Shown here piece after piece: positions 1-6,080 of a DNA stretch of 8,481 bases. Made by a program: the position numbers and the translations under genes. Source of the stretch: Clostridia bacterium (GTDB lineage Bacteria > Bacillota_E > RBS10-35 > JAJYVN01); the NCBI GenBank assembly GCA_027335515.1, contig DAHWHT010000210.1, positions 1 through 8,481 on the forward strand, in the 5' to 3' direction. Numbering within the stretch: the stretch's first letter is position 1; each line of letters starts with the position of its first letter. The notes beneath the pieces are model-generated. The model was not told where the DNA came from. It saw nothing but the letters and a program-made list of their open reading frames with translations, and ran no database searches.

Positions 1-214
1 GAGCCGTGGACCGGATCGTGGTGCGTAACCCCGGTGCCGGCCCGGCCGCGGCAGGACCCGCGGTTGGGCGGGTGAAGGCTGCAGCGTGGAGGCTGCAGCT
101 GGCCGGCCGGTGGAGGCCGCGCGGATGGTCGAGACGGTCGGCCGGCCGCCTGGGGTGGAGCCGGCCGCTCGTGCCGGACCGGCTGATCAGCGGGAACCGG
201 GGGGGAGAAGCTGC
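1..214. other. Upstream region without a supportable gene
   Basis: No recognisable protein is visible in any frame. One plus frame could be the tail of an upstream gene ending at the TAA at 26-28, and another ends at the TGA at 73-75, but too little is present to decide. The sequence is very GC-rich and internally repetitive: GGCTGCAG occurs at 77-84 and again at 91-98, and GGCCGGCCG-type words recur to about 175. The downstream reading frame is open back to 29, but the translated residues there are low-complexity Ala/Gly/Arg/Pro and do not look like the start of the HAD fold. Confidence 0.5.
201..207 (+). promoter_or_regulatory. Ribosome binding site fixing the GTG start at 215
   Basis: GGGGGAG lies 7 bases before the GTG at 215. 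This, with the HAD motif I beginning only a few residues later, favours 215 over the in-frame ATG at 86. Confidence 0.7.
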
Positions 215-1324
215 GTGGCGTTTTCGGGGGTCCTCATTGATCTGTGGGGCACGCTGGCGGCGCCGTTTCCGAAGCGGGAGCACACGGCAGCCTTGGCCGC
301 CTGCTTCGAACGCCTCGGCATTGCGGTGCCAGCGTCGCGGGGCGCCTGGCTGGAGGGGGGTGGCCGCAGGGCGCTGGGGACGGACGGCTGCATGGCTGAG
401 CATTTTGGATGGATCGCGCAACGCATGGGGGTCACGGTGACCACCCCACGCTTGGCCGCGGCGGAGGAGGTCTACCTGCAGTTCATCCTGGAGCGGTTGG
501 TGCCCCTCGATGGGGCGCTTGAAGGCCTGGTCGCGTTGGAGCGGGCAGGGCTTCCGCTGGCCGTGGTATCGAACTGTGGGCCGGATGTGCCGCAGGTGTG
601 GAACCGCACGGCGCTGGCGCGGTTCTTTGCCGTGCGGGCGTTCAGCTGTGAGCTCGGTGCCGCCAAACCAGATCCGGCCATCTACGCCCATGCCCTGTCG
701 GCGCTGCGGCTGGATCCGCGCCGCACGCTGTATGTTGGGGACGGCAGCGACGGGGAACTCGCGGGGGCGGCGCGGTTGGGGATGCACCCCGTCCTGATGA
801 GGGTGGATCTGTCCAACACGTACGATCCTGATCGGCCGGATGTGGCGCAGTGGCGGGGAGACGGCGTCTCCAATCCGCGGGAGGTGCCGGCTCTCTTGGG
901 ACTGCGGACCGAGGGTATGTGGCGCGGCAGTGCCGCGATCTGCGTGGACGCGGGGCGAGTCCTCCTGGTGCACGGAGGTGATCCGGGGGACGACAAACGC
1001 TGGGGTCTTCCGGGCGGTGCACTGGCGGAGGGGATGCCCCAGGAGTCCTTCGAGGCGTGCTGTCGGCGTGAGGTCCTTGAGGAGACCGGTTGCGCGGTGA
1101 CCGTCGGGCGGCTCGTCCGGGTGAAGACGCACTCCCCGCTCTTGCCCTCTGCGTTCCAGTGCCGGATCTTTGAGGTCCGCCTGCTGGGGGGCGTTCCACA
1201 GCCCCAGGACCCCGACGGCGACGTGGATGCGGCCGCATGGTTCACCAGGGACGAACTGGCGCGGCTGGATTTTCACTTCCCCGAGGATCGCGCGCTGATC
1301 TTGGAGCACCTGCGTTCCCTGTGA
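215..1324 (+). CDS. HAD-family hydrolase fused to a Nudix hydrolase
   Basis: This predicted 369-residue cytoplasmic protein has two phosphohydrolase domains. Residues 1 to about 225 are HAD-like. Motif I is IDLWGTL with the nucleophile D9; the usual second Asp is Trp (W11), as in several HAD branches. Motif II has S119 in VVSN, motif III has K151 in AAKPDP, and motif IV is VGDGSDGEL (D176, acidic E181). Residues about 238-365 are Nudix: LPGG is followed by a Nudix helix with E277, R285, E286, E289, E290 and G292. The spacing from glycine to the first Glu is about three residues longer than the standard GX5E. The HAD part should dephosphorylate a small phosphometabolite and the Nudix part should cleave a nucleoside diphosphate-linked compound. 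Neither substrate can be read from the sequence. It may be cotranscribed with the dehydrogenase gene 61 bases downstream. The domain calls are firm and the biological role is unknown. Confidence 0.88.
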   Translation: MAFSGVLIDLWGTLAAPFPKREHTAALAACFERLGIAVPASRGAWLEGGGRRALGTDGCMAEHFGWIAQRMGVTVTTPRLAAAEEVYLQFILERLVPLDGALEGLVALERAGLPLAVVSNCGPDVPQVWNRTALARFFAVRAFSCELGAAKPDPAIYAHALSALRLDPRRTLYVGDGSDGELAGAARLGMHPVLMRVDLSNTYDPDRPDVAQWRGDGVSNPREVPALLGLRTEGMWRGSAAICVDAGRVLLVHGGDPGDDKRWGLPGGALAEGMPQESFEACCRREVLEETGCAVTVGRLVRVKTHSPLLPSAFQCRIFEVRLLGGVPQPQDPDGDVDAAAWFTRDELARLDFHFPEDRALILEHLRSL

Positions 1325-1341
1325 CTACAGCGGGAGGGATC

Positions 1342-1389
1342 GTGGGTCGAGGGGGATCGGCTCACACATCGTTTTCGTTTTTTCCATGA
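1342..1389 (+). other. Possible 15-codon leader mini-ORF overlapping the next start
   Basis: A GTG at 1342, close behind GGGAGGG (1332-1338), opens a 15-codon frame (VGRGGSAHTSFSFFP). Its TGA at 1387-1389 overlaps the ATG at 1386 as ATGA. The dehydrogenase start itself has no convincing ribosome binding site and sits just after a T-rich run (1371-1383), so translational coupling from this mini-ORF is possible. The spacing of the purine tract to GTG is only 3 bases, shorter than ideal. This is inference only. Confidence 0.2.
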
Positions 1390-2414
1390 CCAGCGTGAAG
1401 GGATGGATCGCGGTGCAGGGGCGGCGCGTCGTGGTACAGGGACCGGGTCGGGCCGCGTGCGAATCGTTCCCGGTGGACGAGGCGGACGGGCGTGCGGTGT
1501 GGATTCGGCCGCACCACACCCTGATCAGCGCTGGCACCGAAGGGGCGGCCTTCCGCAACGCCACCGGCCATGAGCGCTATCCGCAGCGGGTGGGATACGC
1601 CGCGGTGGGCGAGGTGGTGCGGGAGGGATCCGCGTTTCCGGATGTCCGACGGGGGGACATGGTCTTCACGTACGCGGCGCACCAGGATCCGGCCCCGGCG
1701 CGCGGCCTGTGCGTGCCGCTGCCGGCCGGCCTCTCCAGCCGGCAGGCGGTGTTCGCGCGGCTGGCCACGGTGGCGATGACCGCGTTGCGCGTCAGTGCCG
1801 TGGAGTTGGGGGACCACGTGGTGGTCCTGGACCAGGGGGTGGTCTGCAACCTCTGCGCGCAGCTCTTTCAGCTGGCAGGGGCGGAGGTGCTCGTGGCCGA
1901 TCCGGTGGCGGCGCGGCTGGACACGGCGGCCGCCTGCGGGGTGCGCCAGTGCGTGCTGGCGACCGATCCGGACGCCGTCCGCCAGGCCGTGCGGGACTTC
2001 ACCGGCGGGCGCGGCGCCGAGGCGACGGTGGAGGCGGTCGGTCGGCCGGAGTTGGTGGCCCAGGCCATGGCGGTGACCGGTCCGCTCGGGGAGGTGATCC
2101 TGTTGGGCTCGCCGCGCGGGGCTCACGAGGCCGACGTCACCCCGCTTTTGGAGTCGGTCCACCTGTGGGACCGGGGCTGCATCACCCTCAAGGGGGCACA
2201 CGAGTGGCGCTATCCGGTGCGGCAAGCGGCCGGGCCCGGTTGCAAACACTCCCTGGAGCGCAACTCCGGGATTGCCCTGCGCCTCATCGCCGGCGGGCGG
2301 CTGGCGGTGGAACCGCTGTGCACCCACGTGCTCGACCCCGGCCGGGCCCAGGAGGCGTATGAGGGCCTGCGCGACCACCCCGACACCCACCTCGGCGTGC
2401 TCTTTGCCTGGTGA
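1386..2414 (+). CDS. Medium-chain dehydrogenase/reductase (zinc alcohol dehydrogenase-like) with altered NAD motif
   Basis: This 342-residue protein has the layout of MDR oxidoreductases related to the zinc-containing/BchC-like group. The N-terminal GroES-like domain carries LISAGTE (47-52), RVGYAAVGEVV (68-78) and GDMVFTY (90-96). It is followed by the family signature ARLATVAMTALRV (124-136) and a Rossmann domain from about 143. The usual catalytic-zinc Cys is absent at the SAGTE position and there is no four-Cys structural zinc loop. Most oddly, the dinucleotide motif normally written G-x-G-x-x-G reads D149-Q-G151-V-V-C154, so two of three glycines are replaced. The Asp that follows the second strand (D172 in VADP), which favours NAD, is kept. 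It is an NAD-linked redox enzyme or a derivative with changed cofactor use; the substrate is unknown. The start ATG has no clear ribosome binding site. It lies between the HAD-Nudix gene and the bacillithiol gene on the same strand. Confidence 0.82.
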   Translation: MTSVKGWIAVQGRRVVVQGPGRAACESFPVDEADGRAVWIRPHHTLISAGTEGAAFRNATGHERYPQRVGYAAVGEVVREGSAFPDVRRGDMVFTYAAHQDPAPARGLCVPLPAGLSSRQAVFARLATVAMTALRVSAVELGDHVVVLDQGVVCNLCAQLFQLAGAEVLVADPVAARLDTAAACGVRQCVLATDPDAVRQAVRDFTGGRGAEATVEAVGRPELVAQAMAVTGPLGEVILLGSPRGAHEADVTPLLESVHLWDRGCITLKGAHEWRYPVRQAAGPGCKHSLERNSGIALRLIAGGRLAVEPLCTHVLDPGRAQEAYEGLRDHPDTHLGVLFAW

Positions 2415-2441
2415 GCGGCGGGCGAACTTGCGTCGCCGCTC
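2413..2441 (+). terminator. GC-rich hairpin at the dehydrogenase stop codon
   Basis: GAGCGGCG (2413-2420) and CGCCGCTC (2434-2441) form a perfect 8-bp stem with a 13-base loop, starting inside the TGA stop codon. No T run follows, so it is not a canonical intrinsic terminator. It could be a weak terminator, a 3'-end stabilising structure, or chance in GC-rich DNA. Confidence 0.3.
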
Positions 2442-2453
2442 TCTGCGGTGGAA

Positions 2454-2483
2454 CATGGCGGGGGTATGCCATGCGGGGCATGG
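2454..2483 (+). promoter_or_regulatory. Overlapping, mutually exclusive inverted repeats in the leader of the bacillithiol gene
   Basis: CATGGC (2454-2459) pairs perfectly with GCCATG (2468-2473) around an 8-base loop. The overlapping CCATGC (2469-2474) pairs perfectly with GCATGG (2478-2483) around GGG. The middle arm can be in only one hairpin at a time, so the 171-base gap before the YojF-BshB2 gene could hold a two-state RNA element or a protein operator with CATGG half-sites. A GC palindrome, GCGCCCGGGCGC, lies at 2516-2527. No known riboswitch class is recognised. Confidence 0.3.
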
Positions 2484-2571
2484 TCCGGGGGAGCGGTGGA
2501 TGCCGGTCGGCCCCGGCGCCCGGGCGCAGCGTCCCGGTTGGGCAGAGCCCTGGATCACGGGTATATCCGTC

Positions 2572-2578
2572 GAGGGGG
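2572..2578 (+). promoter_or_regulatory. Ribosome binding site fixing the GTG start at 2586
   Basis: GAGGGGG lies 7 bases before the GTG at 2586. The encoded N-terminus from there (M/V-QPIEPAALEAAL) matches the way YojF proteins begin, so the in-frame ATG at 2448 is rejected as the start. Confidence 0.75.
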
Positions 2579-2585
2579 AACGACC

Positions 2586-3620
2586 GTGCAGCCGATTGAA
2601 CCCGCGGCCCTGGAGGCCGCCCTGGGTGCCTGGGAGGACCAGCCCGCGTACCTTCACCTGGAGACGACGGCCGGCGCCTACACCGCCGGCGGCTTTGGTG
2701 CCTTCATCCGCAACGCCCACGTGCGGCCGGACCGCATCCAGGTGCGCGGCAGCGGGCCGTTCCGCCTCGGTCTGGCGATCGAGGGCGGTTTTGTCTACGC
2801 GGAGGGCGTGACCCACTGGGAAAGCGATGCCCAGGGCCGGCTGCTGACGGCCGGCTACGACGGCGACGGCCGGCTGAGCGTGGTGTGTGAACTGTCGCGG
2901 TCGCCGTTCCCGGTGGTCGGTACGGCCGAGCGGCGGTCGCCGGTCGTGTCCGCGCTGCCGAAGGTGGCGCCCCCCACCGCGGAGCGCGCCGTGTTGGCGG
3001 TGCTGGCCCACCCGGACGACGAGACGTTTGGCTGTGCCGGGACGCTGGCGCTGTATGCGGGGGCGGGGATTGCCGTCACCTGCGCCTGCGCCACCCGCGG
3101 CGAACTTGGGCGCAACACCGGCGTGCCGTCGGCGGCGACGCGCGAGAGCCTGCCGCTGCGACGGGTTTCCGAGCTGGAGGCGGCCTGCGGGGCACTGGGC
3201 ATCGGCGACCTGCGCCTGCTCGGGGTCTGGGACAAGACGGTCGAGTTTGCCGACCCCGCGGCGTTGTCCGCCGCGATCGCCGAGCTTCTGCGCGAGATCG
3301 CCCCCTCGCTGCTGATCACCCACCATCCGGAGTGGGGCGGGCATCCGGATCACTGCGCGGTCGGGGCCGCCGCCCTGCGGGCGGTGGACGGCCTGGCGCC
3401 GGACCGCCGCCCGCGTCTGCACGTTCTGGTGCCGCCGCGCGCCGCCCAGGGCCACGACCTGGCGCTGCAGACCGTGGACGTGACGCCGGTGCTGGAGGCG
3501 AAGTTGGCCGCGGTGCGCGCCCACTGGACCCAGAGCGCCGCCATGCTGCGCAAACTGGCACCCGAGGAACTCGCCACCCGCTTCGGCCGCGAGCGTTACC
3601 TGGCGCTTTCGGACGTCTGA
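2586..3620 (+). CDS. bshB2: YojF (DUF1806)-BshB2 fusion: bacillithiol biosynthesis deacetylase with N-terminal YojF domain
   Basis: This 344-residue protein joins two proteins that are separate neighbours in Bacillus. Residues 1 to about 115 resemble YojF/DUF1806, with YLHLETTAGAY, GAFIRNAHVR, GPFRLGLAIEGGFVYAEG and the following W-x-x-D region. Residues about 136-344 are a PIG-L/LmbE-type zinc deacetylase of the BshB2 kind. The metal and catalytic motif AHPDDE is at 141-146 (H142, D144, D145), the typical GELGRNTG and RESLPLRR segments follow, and GHPDH supplies H253 and H256. BshB enzymes remove acetyl from GlcNAc-malate in the cytoplasm to give GlcN-malate, the second step of bacillithiol synthesis, and some also act on bacillithiol S-conjugates. 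The length is close to the sum of the two Bacillus proteins. The role of the YojF part is unknown. No other bsh gene is in the window. The fold assignments are firm; the exact substrate is inferred. Confidence 0.88.
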   Translation: MQPIEPAALEAALGAWEDQPAYLHLETTAGAYTAGGFGAFIRNAHVRPDRIQVRGSGPFRLGLAIEGGFVYAEGVTHWESDAQGRLLTAGYDGDGRLSVVCELSRSPFPVVGTAERRSPVVSALPKVAPPTAERAVLAVLAHPDDETFGCAGTLALYAGAGIAVTCACATRGELGRNTGVPSAATRESLPLRRVSELEAACGALGIGDLRLLGVWDKTVEFADPAALSAAIAELLREIAPSLLITHHPEWGGHPDHCAVGAAALRAVDGLAPDRRPRLHVLVPPRAAQGHDLALQTVDVTPVLEAKLAAVRAHWTQSAAMLRKLAPEELATRFGRERYLALSDV

Positions 3621-3736
3621 GGGCGGCGTGTGGACGTACGCGATGGTCCGTCTGGCCCCTTTGGCACGTCCGTTGGCACCAACCCGACCACAGGATGGCC
3701 GGGTGTCCCTGGGGGCGGGGTCCAGCCGTGGGGGGT

Positions 3737-3774
3737 GCCTGTGGGACGGGCCTGCTTGGTCCACAGGCGGTTTT
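3737..3774 (+). terminator. Probable rho-independent terminator after the bacillithiol gene
   Basis: GCCTGTGGGAC (3737-3747) pairs with GTCCACAGGC (3759-3768) as a 10-bp stem with one bulged G and an 11-base loop, followed two bases later by TTTT (3771-3774). It is 117 bases beyond the 3620 stop and upstream of the nrdD promoter, so it would separate the two transcription units. The T run is short. The rest of 3621-3828 shows no gene, only a TTGGCAC direct repeat at 3661-3667 and 3673-3679. Confidence 0.45.
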
Positions 3775-3828
3775 GTGGGCGTCGCGGCAGCCGCACCGAG
3801 CCGAGTCTCGGGGGCCGCAGGCGGCTTG

Positions 3829-3876
3829 GCCCAACATGTAGTGTTTGGAGGTGGGCGGATCCCCTATATGATGAGA
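3829..3876 (+). promoter_or_regulatory. Tandem NrdR-box-like operator of nrdD
   Basis: Two sites resemble the NrdR box (consensus from memory acaCwAtATaTwGtgt). Site 1, gcccaacatgtagtgt (3829-3844), matches at about 12 of 16 positions. Site 2, cccctatatgatgaga (3861-3876), matches at about 11 of 16. They are separated by exactly 16 bases, a 32-bp repeat distance. This is the about three-helical-turn spacing known for NrdR, the ATP/dATP-sensing repressor of ribonucleotide reductase genes. Site 2 covers the -10 element and site 1 abuts the -35, as expected for repression. The matches are imperfect, but spacing, position and the downstream gene all agree. Confidence 0.6.
3845..3872 (+). promoter_or_regulatory. 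Sigma-A-type promoter of nrdD
   Basis: TTGGAG (3845-3850) and TATGAT (3867-3872) are separated by 16 bases. The -10 matches TATAAT at five of six positions; the -35 matches TTGACA at only three. A start of transcription near 3880 would give a leader of about 25 bases before the nrdD ATG. Confidence 0.45.
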
Positions 3877-3904
3877 CCGTCAACCTGGATGGGGGCGGTG
3901 CGGT

Positions 3905-6022
3905 ATGTCCATGGAACTGGCCGGGGTGCACGCGTCGACGGTGCGCAAGCGCAGCGGGGAGATCGTCGCCTTCGACGCCGAACGGATTCGTTTCGCGATT
4001 GAGCGCGCCTTTCGAGCGGAACTGGAATGCCCGTTGCCGCTGGAGTTGCCGGCGGAGACCCTGGCCACCGTGGCCCGCATCGCCAGAAACGCGATCGACG
4101 CCCTGCCTGCCGCGGTCCCCGGTGCGCCGCTCGACATCGAGGCGATCCAGGACGCCGTCGAGCGCGAACTGATGGAATCCGGGGAGCACCACGTCGCGCG
4201 CCGCTACGTTCTGTATCGGGAGGCCCACCGGGCCCAGCGGCAGCTCGTTCAGGACTACCTGAATCAGTATGACTGGCGCGTCCAGGAAAACAGCAACATG
4301 GGATACAGCCTGCAGGGGCTGAACAACTACGTCACCAGCGCCGTCGCGCAGGACTATTGGCTGGGACGCATCTACCCGGCCGCCATCGCCGATGCGCATA
4401 CGTCGGGCGACCTGCACATCCACGATGCCGGTGTGCTTGGCCCGTACTGCGTAGGGTGGGATCTTGAACACTTCCTGCGCGTCGGCGTGGCGGGGGTGCC
4501 GGGCAAGGTTGCCGCGCGGCCGCCGCGCCATTTCCGCTCCGCCCTCGGCCAGTTGGTGAACCTGCTGTATACCCTGCAGGGCGAGGCCGCCGGGGCCCAG
4601 GCCGTGTCCAATCTGGACACGCTCATGGCCCCCTTCATCCGCCACGACGGGCTGTCTCCGGCCGAGGTCAAGCAGGCATTGCAGGAGTTCGTCTTCAACC
4701 TCAACGTGCCCACCCGCGTCGGCTTCCAGGCGCCGTTCACCAACATCACCCTGGATGTCCGCTGCCCGTCGATCTACCGGGAGGCACCGGCGCTGATCGG
4801 CGGCGAGCCCCAGCCCGAGATGTACGGGGCGTTCCAGGCGGAGATGGACGTGTTCAACCAGGCGCTGTGCGAGGTGTTCCTGGAGGGGGATGGGGCGGGC
4901 CGCGGCTTCACCTTCCCGATCCCCACCTACAACGTCACACCGGACTTTCCGTGGGAAACCGAGGTGGGCCGTGCGATCGCCGCGATGACCGCGAAGTATG
5001 GCACCCCGTATTTTGCGAACTTCGTCAACAGCGATCTGTCGCCTGACGACGTGCGCAGCATGTGCTGCCGCTTGCGCCTGGACAACCGCGAGGTGCGCCG
5101 GCGCGGCGGGGGCCTGTTCGGCGCCAATCCGCTGACGGGTTCCCTCGGCGTGGTGACGATCAATCTGCCGCGCCTCGCCTACGAGGCGGGCGAGGAGGAT
5201 GTCTTTTTCACCCGCCTGGATGCGCTCATGGATCTGAGCCGCGAAAGCCTGGCGATCAAGCGCAGCGCGGTCGAGTCCTTCACGCGTCAGGGGTTGTATC
5301 CCTACTCGCGCGAATACCTGCGCGGGGTGTATGAGCGCTGCGGGCGCTACTGGGACAACCACTTCAACACCATCGGCCTGGTGGGGACCCATGAGGCCGC
5401 ACTCAACCTGCTGGGCGAGGGCATCGAGACCCCGCGCGGCCGCGCGTTTGCGTTGCGGGTTCTGGACCACATGGCGGCGCGCCTGCGGGCCTACCAGGAC
5501 GAGACGGGCGAGCTGTTCAACCTGGAGGCCACTCCGGCCGAAAGCGTCGCCTACCGCTTGGCGAAGTTGGACCGGGTGCGCTGCCCCGGGATTCGCCAGG
5601 CCGGCGACCCCGACGGCGACAGCTACTACACCAACAGCACCCACCTGCCGGTCGGTCACACGGAGGACCTGTTCACCGTCCTCGACCACCAGGACGGTCT
5701 GCAGACGAAGTACACGGGGGGGACGGTTGTCCACCTGTTCCTGGGGGAGCGGGTGCACGACGCCCGGGCGGTCGGTGAGTTGGTCTCCATTGTCACCAAG
5801 ACCTACCGCCTGCCGTACGTCACGCTGACGCCCACCTTTTCGGTCTGTGCCAGCCACGGCTACCTGGCCGGGGAGCAGTGGGAGTGTCCTCAGTGTGGCG
5901 GCCCCACCGAGGTGTGGAGCCGGGTCGTCGGCTATTACCGCCCGGTCCAGAGCTGGAACCGCGGCAAGCGTCAGGAGTTCAGCGATCGCTTGGAATATGC
6001 CCAGCCGGAGTTGCAAGCCTGA
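3905..6022 (+). CDS. nrdD: Anaerobic (class III) ribonucleoside-triphosphate reductase
   Basis: This 705-residue glycyl-radical enzyme reduces ribonucleoside triphosphates to deoxyribonucleotides under anoxic conditions. Residues about 10-105 form an ATP-cone for allosteric activity control (VRKRSGEIVAFDAERI). The barrel follows, with SGDLHIHDAG (167-176), GPYCVGWDLEHF (C182) and SMCCRLRLD (C387/C388, one being the thiyl-radical cysteine). It also has NFVNSDLSPDD and YYTNSTHLPVG (574-584). The C-terminus has a zinc site (C648, H651, C661, C664) and the radical loop RVVGYYRPVQSWN with Gly676 as radical site. Length and motif order are normal and no frame break is seen. The ATG at 3905 follows GGGGG at 3891-3895; an ATG at 3911 is an alternative. 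It needs the radical-SAM activase NrdG, which is not encoded on either flank here. Probable control is by the NrdR-like sites just upstream. Confidence 0.96.
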   Translation: MSMELAGVHASTVRKRSGEIVAFDAERIRFAIERAFRAELECPLPLELPAETLATVARIARNAIDALPAAVPGAPLDIEAIQDAVERELMESGEHHVARRYVLYREAHRAQRQLVQDYLNQYDWRVQENSNMGYSLQGLNNYVTSAVAQDYWLGRIYPAAIADAHTSGDLHIHDAGVLGPYCVGWDLEHFLRVGVAGVPGKVAARPPRHFRSALGQLVNLLYTLQGEAAGAQAVSNLDTLMAPFIRHDGLSPAEVKQALQEFVFNLNVPTRVGFQAPFTNITLDVRCPSIYREAPALIGGEPQPEMYGAFQAEMDVFNQALCEVFLEGDGAGRGFTFPIPTYNVTPDFPWETEVGRAIAAMTAKYGTPYFANFVNSDLSPDDVRSMCCRLRLDNREVRRRGGGLFGANPLTGSLGVVTINLPRLAYEAGEEDVFFTRLDALMDLSRESLAIKRSAVESFTRQGLYPYSREYLRGVYERCGRYWDNHFNTIGLVGTHEAALNLLGEGIETPRGRAFALRVLDHMAARLRAYQDETGELFNLEATPAESVAYRLAKLDRVRCPGIRQAGDPDGDSYYTNSTHLPVGHTEDLFTVLDHQDGLQTKYTGGTVVHLFLGERVHDARAVGELVSIVTKTYRLPYVTLTPTFSVCASHGYLAGEQWECPQCGGPTEVWSRVVGYYRPVQSWNRGKRQEFSDRLEYAQPELQA

Positions 6023-6033
6023 GGTCAGCGCAA

Positions 6034-6073
6034 CCGCGTCCGCGACGGCCGGTGACGGCGGCCGCGGACGCGG
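6034..6073. terminator. Strong hairpin between convergent nrdD and the DJ-1-like gene
   Basis: CCGCGTCCGCG (6034-6044) and CGCGGACGCGG (6063-6073) form a perfect 11-bp stem with an 18-base loop that can itself fold through GGCCG and CGGCC. It fills most of the 58-base gap between two convergent genes, so it probably serves as a bidirectional transcript end. There is no T run on either side, so the termination mechanism is uncertain. Confidence 0.5.
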
Positions 6074-6080
6074 GCCCCTG

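Noticed and set aside
86..214. N-terminal extension of the HAD-Nudix protein from the ATG at 86
   Set aside because: The additional 43 residues are low-complexity and lie before the HAD motif I; the GTG at 215 has a much better ribosome binding site.
2538..2567. TTGGGC and TATATC, spaced 18 bases, as a promoter for the bacillithiol gene
   Set aside because: Both elements are weak, and transcription would start within or after the ribosome binding site at 2572-2578.
2448..2585. Earlier ATG start of the YojF-BshB2 gene
   Set aside because: The additional residues come from the hairpin-containing leader and do not match YojF; the GTG at 2586 has a strong ribosome binding site and a YojF-like N-terminus.
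1362..3764. Very long minus-strand open frame (about 800 codons) opposite the dehydrogenase and bacillithiol genes
   Set aside because: It crosses two well-supported plus-strand genes and their gap. Its translation is rich in Arg, His, Pro and Gln without any family motif, typical of the antisense frame of high-GC genes.
3621..3828. Cobalamin or other riboswitch upstream of nrdD
   Set aside because: No conserved riboswitch core was recognised; the promoter found at 3845-3872 lies downstream of this segment, so it would not be in the nrdD transcript.
3596..6016. Very long minus-strand open frame (about 806 codons) opposite nrdD
   Set aside because: nrdD on the plus strand is unambiguous over the whole span; the antisense product has no recognisable domain and includes the nrdD promoter region.
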